From the NCBI GenBank assembly GCA_013407085.1, contig JACCGJ010003321.1, forward strand, positions 1-64,000: 64,000 bases of DNA. The letters run 5' to 3'. Shown here in pieces: positions 10,690 through 20,234 of the stretch. This DNA is from Atriophallophorus winterbourni (taxonomy: Eukaryota > Platyhelminthes > Trematoda > Plagiorchiida > Microphallidae). The position numbers were made by a program, and so were the translations under genes. Positions within the stretch are counted from its first letter, which is position 1; every line of letters starts with the position of its first letter. The notes below the pieces were generated by a model. It saw only the letters and a list, made by a program, of their open reading frames with translations. It made no database searches and had not been told where the DNA came from.

Positions 10690-11744
10690 CAGATTTTGTT
10701 AAACAACCTGACAATCGGATCTCACAACACGTCTGACAGTGGTTGTAAAACCAACGGATTAATAACGTCTGGTCCTGGCGCGGATTGTGTGCCTAACTGT
10801 TCCAACATGAGAGTGTTCAATGTCTTCCAGACAGTACACAGGGCATGTTGCTTAACTAGGACTCGAGCTTTCAAACCATCCTCAGTAATGTCTAACCCTT
10901 AGTAGTATCTATCAAATTATAGATATATGGATATGCCTTTCTGCAGGGACCAATGTATGCGAATAGACGTTTTGGTGCACAAGTAGACTCGTAAAACATT
11001 CGCTGCTCGTACAACATAATTCTTCTGCATTTCCATGCCGTTCGGATGTTTCTAGCTTGCCTATAATTGTTATAGTCAGTGGAGTTCTTCCTGCTTACGA
11101 ATATTGAGAGGAGCTTTTGATGTTGCCGCAAAGGTTTCTGAAACTCCTTGTGAAACCAAGGGGAACATTTCGCCTTACGACGACATGTCAACAACGGAAC
11201 AGCCATCCTAATAATTGTCCAGATATTATTCCGGATCACTAGCCAACGATCTTCAACATCAGATGATTGATCGACTGACCAATCGAGAGATGAAGCAACA
11301 TCAGCATCACATTCCTATAACCTATCAGCATCTGCATTCCAAAAATCCCTTCAGGGAAATGGATCTGGTTCCTAGCCAGTGTTGAATTTTCAAATAAAAC
11401 GCAAGTTGGCCTGACCACTACAGCCTAATGGAGCTTCAGTCCGAAGCTGAGTAATATCGGACTGCGTTGGATTGAATAGCAAGTGCAAAATGGACTGTCA
11501 CCCAGTAGGGCTTACTCTGATTAGATAGGAAACATAATGCACGAGGCCCACATCAACCACAGCGTCCAATAAGACCTGCTTGAATGACCCGGAAGCATCC
11601 TCTAGCGATGTCAAATTGATACTAGGAGCATTGAAATCGGTAATAATCAAGAAGTTTGAGATTCAACCATACTGACAGTTCTGTGATATCAATGTATCTG
11701 CCTGCGTGATAGGAAAACGATAAACGACACCTACTGTAGCAAAT
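10690..11744 (-). pseudogene. CR1 linker between endonuclease and RT
   Basis: The best frame (10892-11239) contains SPWFHKEFQKPLRQHQ and a NYRQARN block. These are typical of the segment joining endonuclease and RT in CR1-like ORF2, where a WF-K-ExxR motif precedes the RT. The remainder toward 11744 is frame-broken endonuclease C-terminal sequence. Homologous segments are at 20240-21160 and 31941-32960. Confidence 0.7.
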
Positions 11745-12061
11745 AATAATAATAATAATGTATATATTCTTGGATATCCGAGGCATGCAGTACATGATCA
11801 GTTAATCAAAATTTGAACAGCAAAAGAAAATAGTACAGTGCAAATGACCGATGTGAGCGGGATTTTTAAACATTTTTTAAACATTTTTTTCCGTTCAATA
11901 AGGGAAATTATTATACAGTTGGTAAGAAAAAATTATCAATGTCTAAAAGAAATAAAATTTTATTTAAATTATGTGAAGATTTACGAATGGCAAGGATGCA
12001 AGAAACAAATGGAGAACAGAAATGGAATGTAATTATGGAAAACGTGGTGCGAATTGTTATG
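11745..12061. mobile_element. Private 317-bp insertion in the left arm
   Basis: Both other copies read straight across the site TGTAGCAAATGAAGCG, whereas here the left half is followed by an AAT microsatellite run and about 300 bp of AT-rich DNA before AATGAAGCG. A short AAT duplication flanks it. Read on the minus strand the insert ends in an ATT-repeat tail, suggesting a non-LTR insertion. A plus-strand frame starting at 11939 encodes an exon-like peptide with LFKLCEDLRMARMQETNGEQ, which runs out of the insert. Origin unknown. Confidence 0.7.
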
Positions 12062-12675
12062 AATGAAGCGTTGTCCTTATACGGCACCATAAGCTCTCAC
12101 ACATATCGGCGGTCTGCTCGAAATAAGCGAACGCTTCGAAGGAAATATGTTGTTGGAAGTATAAAACAACCCGACCAGTGATCCTAGCGTCTGTTCGATC
12201 TGCGCGAATGAGTTTATATCCAGCTAGGGCCAGCCAGATATCATCATGCTCAGGGGAGAGCCTGGTTTCCATTATCGCAATGATCGCAATAATCCGCTCG
12301 AAGAATCCATGCAGTTTGTTTTCCAAACTCAACGCATTATAATAAATCACTCTAAAGATCCAGATCCCTCCGAATTCCTTTCTTCAGGTGCTCCCAACGA
12401 ACGTTTGGCCTCATTCTCACAACCCGAAAATCCACCATGCGCAAGTTAGTTTCACCTGCGGCTATGCGCTCGCTAATCACCTGAGTTGCTTTTCGCATTT
12501 CCACACGATCTTCCGTAGAGAGATCACACAGGATTCGAGATTTACTACCCTTCAACTTGTGAGTATCCTTCAGCAATGAGGTCAATTGTTCAAGGGAGTG
12601 TAACACAATCTTCACCGCTCTGGGGTGTTCACTTGGCGCTGTCATGCGGTATAGACGAAACGCTGTTGGGATCAT
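12062..12675 (-). pseudogene. CR1 ORF2 start and endonuclease N-terminus
   Basis: Frame 12352-12675 encodes the short leader found before the endonuclease (HPRAVKIVLHSLEQLTSLL, KMRKATQVI-like). An overlapping second frame, 12057-12350, begins the endonuclease with VIYYNALSLENKL, METRLS, and a GYKLIRADR...VVLYF block. These match the first part of an APE endonuclease in CR1-like LINEs. The frame shift between them is present in all copies. The related element at 42490-43180 has the same layout. Confidence 0.75.
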
Positions 12676-13500
12676 TATACCATTTTTTCTTAGTCGAAAA
12701 TTAGGGCCTGCGCATATTTTAAAAAATCGCGTTAATGTTCAACCCTGTGTATCGTAAGAGCAACTGTTTGCTCCGGCGCATTGAGACAAATGATGCAGGA
12801 TCATCTACTCTCATCAGTGGTAAAGCTCTGGTCATTTTTCTTGATTGCTTTATCAGGCTGTGGTAGTTCCTTGACCTATTTGGGTTGATGCACGTTTTTT
12901 GCACCGGCAAGACTAACTCTATCTGTTTGACGGATTACAGGGGAGGAAAATACCTCCCCAAAATTGCGTACATATTCCGATTGCACGCAAACTTGCGGTG
13001 CAAAAGATGTGTAGTGGGTATCCTCTTTGGAGGGTGAGCCATTATTTACAACCCTCATTAAGACCTTCAGAGTTCTTAGCAGAAGCCGTGTAAACTTGAA
13101 GCGGAGTACCTGCGAGCTTAAAACGAGTCGGTGGAAGGCTTATCTTACATAAAGTGGAAATAATATCGCATGAATTTTTCTGAAGCCTACGATACATCTC
13201 CGGCTTTATTCCACAACATCGAATAGGCATCCATATTGAGCATGTTTCATATGGAACAGCTTTAGCGTTATTAGCGACCTGCTTCGAAGAAACAAGACAA
13301 GAATCACAAGATTGAGCAGCGGAGCCTGCATTCTCTTGAGGCTTCATTGCAGTCGATGCTTCATGATATACTTTTGCAGATTTACGAGTCGTAGTATGTT
13401 CAAGTACATTAAAAATAGAATAAAAGTTCTTGTGATAAACTTTAAATATCTCGGATTCCCACAAGAATATCAAAATATCGTAAGAATCAAATTTTAACGT
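12676..13500 (-). pseudogene. CR1 ORF1 with PHD-like zinc region
   Basis: Frame 13042-13473 (143 codons) contains SCDSCLVSSKQVANNAKAV, a CSIWMPIRCCGI block and a later C. Such Cys/His spacing fits the PHD-like finger of CR1-type ORF1 proteins, as in the ORF at 48371-49261. A second frame (12876-13058) and a third (12719-12910) continue the ORF1 tail up to ORF2. The right arm has lost one A in this frame, so the finger is split there. Fragmentary and non-functional. Confidence 0.65.
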
Positions 13501-14480
13501 TGACCTCGTTTACTACCACAGTTAAATTTAGGATGAATTGATTATAAAAGTAGAAAAACTGAGTAAATGTCATACGTGAAGAGAGACTTGATTTCAAAGC
13601 ACGAAAAAGAGACCATGAATAAAACCAGTATAATGGTGACAAATTGTCATGGCTCTTCTTTCATACCGAAAAATTTCGAAATATCAACATGCAGAAATCA
13701 AGACGAATTACAGTCAACCTTTAAACAGCGTTATCCTGGAAGATTATTAACCTCAAAATTTCATGTCATAAATTGTTCTTAAATTGAACCATAGTGAGAA
13801 AATGCATAATTTTAATGTGATTGCTGATGAATTTGCTTCATGTCAATCTTCTTGATCATAATGACAATTTCTTACTGAATGATAAATTTTGAAAACAAAT
13901 TCAACGTGATATTAATATAGAGAGAAAACAAAAAAGTTCTTTAATAAAAATATACAGGTTGACGATAATTTTGTTTTAGTCATTCAGCTTTAGAGTTTTA
14001 TGCTATCGAGGTTGAAGAACCTTATGAATAATTATTCTGATTGCTGATAAAATGTTTTATTTCCATTCTCTTAATCTTTATCTCTTAATTTTTTACTTTG
14101 ATGATCAGTTTCAGTAACAAGGCGTAGTGTACAAATTTAACAAAATCTTAATGAAAAGAGAAACCAAAATGTTCATCGTTAAAATTATCCAGGTTGAATT
14201 TAATTATTTTTCATTTCATGCCCTTATAAAAAGTAGTCGTGCAGCCTTCCTTATAATACTGCGTTCAATCCTTGGCAGCGTACTTAAAAAAGGGTATTGC
14301 ATGTCTCTAAAGGGTCCATCGCCTTGTGTCTAGGATGGTTGAGGGTCAGACAAGTGAAACCTATGGGGCAAGACTCACGGATGGTTTGAACACATTATCA
14401 GGAAAGACAGTTTACCGTATTCACTGTTTATAAGCCCCTCGTTCATCAATGAACAGATATTCGGGTAAGTATTCTCCTAG
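13501..14480. other. AT-rich stretch, no supported gene
   Basis: Short ORFs at 13567-13782 and 14127-14333 are mirrored in the right arm. The first differs by about 50 bp of inserted sequence there. Nothing is recognised. Confidence 0.45.
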
Positions 14481-14489
14481 AGAGACTAC

Positions 14490-14900
14490 GCACCAAAATG
14501 TTTTCATTTAGTTCACGATTGACATACAGTATATCTCACGTGCTCCAATTCCTATCACTGACTCATTATCTACAACGAGTGTGATAGAGTTGCCACTCTC
14601 CTCGACCTCAGCGAAATCGGAAGCTACTGATGCCGGCATGAAACAGCTCAGGGACTCGATATCATACTTCTTTCTTTGTCCGATGGCTGGGGCTATCACA
14701 TTTGCGTCTTATCGCTAGGCGGCCTTCGACTTCTTATCCCATCTGCATTCAGACGGCGCATTATTCTTAACATACACAATATTTCCCATCTTGGTATCCA
14801 TGCTAGCGCTAAGTTTCTCACGAAATATTTGTATGGCCAAAAAACAGTGGATACGTGCAGCATGACACTCTCATGGCAACCACGCCATTTAGGATAATAA
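14490..14900 (+). pseudogene. Gypsy integrase zinc-domain fragment
   Basis: A plus frame from 14676 reads RRRIILNIHNISHLGIHASAK, followed by an aromatic/Gly pair. This matches the H-H part of the H2C2 integrase zinc domain of Gypsy elements (LHxxSHPGI then WPxM); compare HSMSHPGKRAT at 26160 in the intact-looking Gypsy element here. The two Cys and the catalytic core are missing. The mirror is at 29040-29440. Confidence 0.55.
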
Positions 14901-15376
14901 CCACTTGTACATAAATTATTTACTTATATCCGCCAACAACCTACAGCACACGCCTTCCACGGATTACCGACGCTTGTTTCCATCCCACCCGGTAGCCCCA
15001 ACCATCAGCACTTTCGCATAACACTAAACCTATCAGACAAGGTCCTTACCAGCCCGACTACACGCCACTTAGCTTTCTACAGGCGAGGCGGTTAGCCATC
15101 CAACCTGGGGGTGCAGAAAATTATCAGTACGGACTATGTTTTCAAAGCATCTGGTTCTTCGTTTCCAAGCCTACGGATCTGCCTACATCTGCTCCAACTG
15201 GGTTCATACTAAGACCATGTCAGACGGGCGATTCTCGATAGCAGCACGTTCACCCCATGTTAGACGTGACTCGGCTTAGTACTGATCTGTGTTTCGTGTA
15301 TCATACTTTGGTCACTACCGACAATCAAGTGCCTTGGCTGACTTCGAAGTGACTGGTTGCTGAGATCCTATATTGC
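14901..15376. other. Inner end of left arm, unassigned repeat
   Basis: This is moderately GC-rich sequence with no long ORF. It contains a block around 15080 reading (on minus) as GGTTGGATGGCTAACCGCC, possibly the remnant of an old interspersed repeat. It matches 28560-29035 inverted. Confidence 0.4.
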
Positions 15377-15385
15377 ACTCACAGG

Positions 15386-15812
15386 TTGAAGGGTAGTAAA
15401 TCTCGAATCCTGTGTGATCTCTCTACGGAAGATCGTGTGGAAATGCGAAAAGCAACTCAGGTGATTAGCGAGCGCATAGCCGCAGGTGAAACTAACTTGC
15501 GCTTGGTGGATTTTCGGGTTGTGAGAATAAGGCCAAACGTTCGTTGGGAGCTCCTGAAGAAAGGAATTCGGAGGGATCTGGATCTTTAAAAGTGATTTAT
15601 TATAATGCGTTGAGTTTGGAAAACAAACTGGATGGATTCTTCGAGCGGATTATTGCGATCATTGCGATAATGGAAACCAGGCTCTCCCCTGAGCATGATG
15701 ATATCTGGCTGGCCCTAGCTGGATATAAACTCATTCGCGCAGATCGAACAGACGCTAGGATCACTGGTCGGGTTGTTTTATACTTCCAACAACATATTTC
15801 CTTCGTAGCGTT
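15386..15812 (+). pseudogene. CR1 endonuclease fragment, third copy
   Basis: Two overlapping frames (15386-15589 and 15544-15861) repeat the ORF2 leader and endonuclease start seen at 12062-12675 and 31313-31938. The second frame runs into the BEL/Pao LTR at 15813, ending the endonuclease after VVLYFQQHISF. The interrupted remainder continues at 20235. Confidence 0.8.
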
Positions 15813-16190
15813 TGTAAATGACAAAAATTTGTGTAAAATTCCTTCTTATTTTTCTATTTAAACAAATTGATTTTTTCATAATTCTTGTTGAACTAATTGA
15901 TTTTGCTTGGCTGCCATTAAATTCCACATATATTTGCACGTGGTATTTGGGCTCATTTTATTGTTTCAATTTGGACACCAATTAGTGTGTCATTTATTGT
16001 TTGATACGGAAAATTGGACGACAACATTGGTCGTCATTTTCATTGAATCTATTATTGCTGGAGTTTTGACTCCATTGTACCGGTGCCTTCCGATATAATT
16101 GAGTACCGTAGTGAACCCAAATCGTGGTTCTGAATTTGTTGAACTAGGGACGGGGGATCTACGCGATAACTAACGATATTGGTCGTTACA
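15813..16190 (+). repeat. 5' LTR of BEL/Pao element (378 bp)
   Basis: It aligns over its whole length with the 3' LTR but is 141 bp shorter, because of three clean gaps of 68, 33 and 40 nt. The last two gaps (joins at about 16029/16030 and 16103/16104) remove segments that in the 3' LTR begin with GT and end with AG. Confidence 0.9.
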
Positions 16191-16418
16191 GTACTCAATT
16201 TGGAACTGGATTTTGGTTCTTCTCCAACTGGACGAGAAGTATTCGTTTTCTTCCCGAACTTGACGGGAAGCACTCAAATCGAATTGCATAATTGGATACG
16301 GTCAATTGGATCGCCAATCCAATGGAACGAGGATCAACTTGGACCCTCGTACATCTACTCATTTCTGTTCAAACATTGGTGACGTTCTTGCCTTTTTTTA
16401 TTTTGTGTTTCGCCATTT

Positions 16419-19400
16419 TTGATAATGCCACGTAAATCGAAACGTCTGAACATTACTGATAAGCTTGCCTGTAATAATGATAGTGACACTGTTGGTTCCG
16501 CCTCGCGTAGCTCTTGTATATCATCTCGAGGTAGTCCTAATTTCGACTCTAAACATGGGCCGTCTGTGCGTGAGCTCGAATTAGAGAGAGATTTAGTGAT
16601 TGCTAAGGAGACGATAGCTCGTTTGGGCGGATGCAGTGTCAACGACAACTATGTTGCTGAAGTTCCGGTTAATCGACATATTGAGTCGGAAGCGGTGGAA
16701 ATGTCACAAAGGGTCGTCAACGATGTTGCTTCATTGCCTATGGTAGAGTTATCTACATTTGATGGCAATTCGGTGGATTACTGGAAATTTATTCGGCAAT
16801 TTGAGTGTTATATAGAATCGAAAACTTGCGATTCCGGACAGCGTTTGCTATATCTTATGTATTATTGCCGAGGCAATGCTCGAAAAGCGATTGATGCTTG
16901 TGTGATGCTGTCGCCTGAAGACGGGTATAAAAGAGCACGCAGCATCCTACAGGAAATGTTTGGCCTGCCTCATGTCGTTGCACGCTCGGTATTGACCGAG
17001 GTGTTGAGTGAAGCAGCCAAAGTAAGAAGCGATTCGGATAGTCTGTCAAACCTTGCTTTGAAGATGGAAAGTTGTCAGATTGCTTTAAAGCAAATGCGCT
17101 GTGAAGCAGACTTGAACTCTGTCACCACCTTGGAAGGATTGGTCAAATGTTTGCCGGCTGGACTACAACAGCAATGGGCTGACCTGGCAGATGCGATTGC
17201 CGCTGATGGGTCAGAAGTTGACTTTGCACGTTTATCCGAGTTTGTCTCCCGCAAAGCGAGAATCGCCAGGAGCAGGTTTGGCATGCTCATTAATGAGACT
17301 AAGCCATCAGAGAAATTGAAATTGTCCGAAGGACGGAGAGTGTACATGACCACAAGTTACTCCCCATCAATGCGAATAGAATGCTACCAGTGTAAAGGAC
17401 CTCATCGAATAGAAAACTGCCCTACATATCTGAAGGCTGATGTGAAAGACAGATGGGCTATTGCTAAGCAACACGGTATGTGCTACGTTTGCTTGAACCG
17501 GTCTCATAAAGCATGCGACTGCAAGGTGCCGACTGTTTGCTCCGTCGAAGGGTGTGGTAGACGTCACCATTCGTCTCTACATTATAATCGTATAAGTGAG
17601 CAACAAAAAACTATTAATTACAGTGCTACTGCTCTCAGTCCAGCAGTAAGCCTGGGTTACCTGACGGTGAAAATTGACACGCCTGTGGGGCTTGTTCCAG
17701 TCGTAGCGTTACTCGATAATGGCTCGGATACCACTCTGATCTCACAAGGATTTGTTGAGAAATTCGGTATGCCTAGTGTCGCAGTTGATGTGTCGATAAC
17801 CTCGCTCGGTTTGCATCGAAAATTGAAAAGTTCAGTATTGAGTTTCAATGTACATTCCGTTGACGGGGATGAAGTAATTCATGTTGCCGAAGCGTACACG
17901 GTTTCCAAGTTACCTGAAGTAACAATGAATTCCCCGAATAGTATCATCGCAAGATATGATCATTTGAAGGATCTAACATTCTCGGAGAATGTTGGACAAG
18001 AAATAACCTTGCTGATTGGATGTAACGTTCCGGAAGCGCATTGGGCGTTGGAACAGCGATTAGGAGGCAGGCGCCGTCCATTTGCAACGAAAACATTGTT
18101 GGGTTGGATTTTGCAAGGACCGGCATGCCAAGACTCAAAAAATGTCTTCAGTTTAAATTCTTCTACGGATGAAGGGTCCATCGATGAATGTATCAGGAGG
18201 CTATACAATACTGAATTTGCGGATATTGCCACAGAAGGCAAGGAACGATCGCGTGAGGATGAAGAAGCATTTTCTCTAGTAAAACGATCAAAATTTATTG
18301 ACGGTCACTTCCAGGTGCCGCTACCATGGAGGGGTGATAGACGTAAACTTATCGCAAATTATTGGATAGCGGAAAAGCGCTTGGGCTACTTGAGGCGTCG
18401 ATTCGAACGTGACAGTGCGTTATTCGAACGCTACAACAAGATAATGGCACATCATTTGACTACTGGTTATATCGAAACCGTTCCGAGTAATGCAGATGAG
18501 AATCATGCTTGGTATTTGCCTCACCATCCTGTTTTCAATCCTAAGAAACCAGAGAAGCTTAGAATTGTGTTCGATTGTGCTGCTAAACACAACGGTGTAT
18601 CGTTGAATGATGCCCTACTTCAAGGACCAAATCTGACAACGAATTTGATCGACGTGTTGATACGCTTCCGCTTACACGCCTGTGCCGTCGCCGCTGATAT
18701 CGAAGAAATGTTCTTACAGGTAAAGGTGCCAGAGAATGATAGAGATGCTCTTCGAATTCTCTGGTGGGACAAAAATGACATTTCGGGTCCCATTAAAAGG
18801 TTTCGGATGGACGTCATTCTTCGTCGATTCTCTAGTTGGAAACGGCTTGTACGCTCGATTGCATGGCTGATCCGTTTCAAGCGTTATATTATTATCATGT
18901 TTGGTCATGGCTCCAATGGATCTTTATCGGTAGGCAAGATCGGATTAGATGAATTCCGAAATGCCGAAGCAGGAATTATTCGATTGACGCAGCGGAATGT
19001 ATTTGGTGATAAGGCGCTAAGTGAGCCATGCGAGTTCAATGTGTCATCATTGAAGAAGTTACGCACATTTATTGATCAAGGTATTTGGAAAGTTGGTGGT
19101 CGATTGAGGCATTCTGATCTTGCAGATGAAAGCATTCATCCCATTCTAATTCCTAAAAGGCATAATGTTACTGACCTATTGATTTTTGATGTTTATCTGC
19201 TCGAAGGACATTCTGGGCCAGCGCCTACCCTCAGCGTCCTGCGCAGGAAATTTTGGCCGATCAGTGGGCTATCATGCGTGGAGCGAGCACTCGCGAAATG
19301 CTTAACCTGTAAACGGTTAGATGCCAGACCGGCATCTCAAGATGATCTGGTCAGGACTGTTGTTTTTCGCTCAAAAAATGGTTTGGTAACACGCGACATA

Positions 19401-19490
19401 CGGGAAATTTGTCTGCTGGAAGGAGCACAAGAAGAGGAATGCTCGGAGTCTGGCGTGGCGGCGCAGATAGGGCTAGCTCAAACTTCTTAA
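16419..19490 (+). CDS. BEL/Pao gag-pol polyprotein with two internal deletions (1023 aa)
   Basis: An uninterrupted frame encodes the capsid and nucleocapsid, then protease and pieces of pol. Zinc knuckles are CYQCKGPHRIENC near residue 322 and CYVCLNRSHKACDC near 355, followed by the BEL-type CGRRHHSSLH. The protease active site is LLDNGSDTT near 430. The RT begins with LRIVFDC near 715 and AADIEEMFLQVKV near 757, but at about residue 790 it jumps in frame to the integrase N-terminal region (RRFSSWKRLVRSIAW), losing the YxDD motif and RNase H. The integrase keeps its HHCC zinc region (GHSGPAPTL...CLTC) but jumps again to the C-terminal VRTVVFRSKNGLV tail, losing the catalytic DDE core. It can be structural at best. 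The start is the first ATG after the leader. Confidence 0.88.
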   Translation: MIMPRKSKRLNITDKLACNNDSDTVGSASRSSCISSRGSPNFDSKHGPSVRELELERDLVIAKETIARLGGCSVNDNYVAEVPVNRHIESEAVEMSQRVVNDVASLPMVELSTFDGNSVDYWKFIRQFECYIESKTCDSGQRLLYLMYYCRGNARKAIDACVMLSPEDGYKRARSILQEMFGLPHVVARSVLTEVLSEAAKVRSDSDSLSNLALKMESCQIALKQMRCEADLNSVTTLEGLVKCLPAGLQQQWADLADAIAADGSEVDFARLSEFVSRKARIARSRFGMLINETKPSEKLKLSEGRRVYMTTSYSPSMRIECYQCKGPHRIENCPTYLKADVKDRWAIAKQHGMCYVCLNRSHKACDCKVPTVCSVEGCGRRHHSSLHYNRISEQQKTINYSATALSPAVSLGYLTVKIDTPVGLVPVVALLDNGSDTTLISQGFVEKFGMPSVAVDVSITSLGLHRKLKSSVLSFNVHSVDGDEVIHVAEAYTVSKLPEVTMNSPNSIIARYDHLKDLTFSENVGQEITLLIGCNVPEAHWALEQRLGGRRRPFATKTLLGWILQGPACQDSKNVFSLNSSTDEGSIDECIRRLYNTEFADIATEGKERSREDEEAFSLVKRSKFIDGHFQVPLPWRGDRRKLIANYWIAEKRLGYLRRRFERDSALFERYNKIMAHHLTTGYIETVPSNADENHAWYLPHHPVFNPKKPEKLRIVFDCAAKHNGVSLNDALLQGPNLTTNLIDVLIRFRLHACAVAADIEEMFLQVKVPENDRDALRILWWDKNDISGPIKRFRMDVILRRFSSWKRLVRSIAWLIRFKRYIIIMFGHGSNGSLSVGKIGLDEFRNAEAGIIRLTQRNVFGDKALSEPCEFNVSSLKKLRTFIDQGIWKVGGRLRHSDLADESIHPILIPKRHNVTDLLIFDVYLLEGHSGPAPTLSVLRRKFWPISGLSCVERALAKCLTCKRLDARPASQDDLVRTVVFRSKNGLVTRDIREICLLEGAQEEECSESGVAAQIGLAQTS

Positions 19491-19715
19491 AGGGAGAACG
19501 GCAGAACCTGAGGACGTGGTGGGTCTTAGTCCGGCAAACTATTTCCCTATAAAAAGCCACATGTGTCCAATGATGGCGATGCGACGTGGCGTGTGTGACT
19601 CGCCACTAAATAGAGTCATTGCCATTCTGCTTTATTCAGGGTCGGGTAGTTAGGAAGGTGGAACCAATCAGTTTGTTCATTCAGAAGTTAGCTCTAGAAG
19701 GAATTTGGCGGGCGG

Positions 19716-20234
19716 TGTAAATGACAAAAATTTGTGTAAAATTCCTTCTTATTTTTCTATTTAAACAAATTGATTTTTTCTTAATTCTTCACGGTTTTAC
19801 CTATTTGTGTATACATTTTTGATACTGTTCGATCCACTTGTACACATTTTTTGTTTTGTTGAACTAATTGATTTTGCTTGGCTGCCATTAAATTCCACAT
19901 ATTTTTGCACGTGGTATTTGGGCTCATTTTATTGTTTCAATTTGGACACCAATTTGTGTGTCATTTGTTGTTTGATACGGAAATTTGGACGACAACATTG
20001 GTAAATTAACTATTTCTAGTTTTTATGCGTCAGGTCGTCATTTTCATTGAATCTATTATTGCTGGAGTTTTGACTCCATTGTACCGGTGCGTTCCGATAT
20101 AATTGAGGTTTGTATACCATTATTATTGTAACTGTCATTAATTACAGTACCGTAGTAAACCCAAATCGTGGTTCTGAATTTGTTGAACTAGGGACGGGGG
20201 ATCTACGCGTTAACTGACGATATTGGTCGTTACA
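19716..20234 (+). repeat. 3' LTR of BEL/Pao element (519 bp)
   Basis: TGTAAATGAC...GTTACA ends, followed by the target duplication GCGTT. It contains two short segments missing from the 5' LTR: 20001-20033 (GTAAAT...GCGTCAG, 33 nt) and 20108-20147 (GTTTGT...TTACAG, 40 nt). Equivalent GT...AG segments occur in the solo LTR at 50237-50786. Confidence 0.92.

Larger units (their letters stand above)
1..15378 (+). repeat. Left arm of a large inverted duplication
   Basis: The whole segment recurs as its reverse complement at 28558-41540. Mirror coordinates add up to 41540 near the outer end and step to about 43938 at the inner end. The steps are explained by indels: a 21-bp difference near 5793, three extra 703-bp tandem units at 7.4-10.2 kb, a private 317-bp insertion near 11.75 kb, and about 50 bp lost near 13640. 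Elsewhere the arms differ by occasional single bases. The inner end is sharp: at 15378 the match to the other arm stops and the third copy begins. The outer end is cut by the window edge, so the true arm may be longer. Confidence 0.95.
15813..20234 (+). mobile_element. BEL/Pao LTR retrotransposon, internally deleted copy
   Basis: The element begins TGTAAATGAC and ends GGTCGTTACA, with related LTRs at both ends. GCGTT flanks it at 15808-15812 and 20235-20239. The right arm has the uninterrupted site (GAAGCGTTTGCTTATTTC near 31850), which proves the exact insertion and a 5-bp target duplication, as expected for BEL/Pao. A single long ORF (16419-19490) encodes gag, protease and parts of RT and integrase. 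A purine-rich stretch directly before the 3' LTR (around 19695-19715) is a likely polypurine tract. I could not identify a primer-binding site. Confidence 0.93.

Noticed and set aside
11745..11760. AAT microsatellite as a CRISPR-like or satellite repeat
   Set aside because: It is a short simple repeat at the end of one insertion. No spacers or array exist anywhere in the window.
16419..19490. An endogenous retrovirus with an envelope gene
   Set aside because: No envelope-like frame, signal peptide or transmembrane segment follows pol. Protease, zinc-knuckle and integrase signatures fit BEL/Pao elements without env.
19747..19870. The 68-nt segment missing from the 5' LTR as a third intron
   Set aside because: Whichever way the gap is aligned its borders are not GT...AG, so I treat it as an ordinary deletion.
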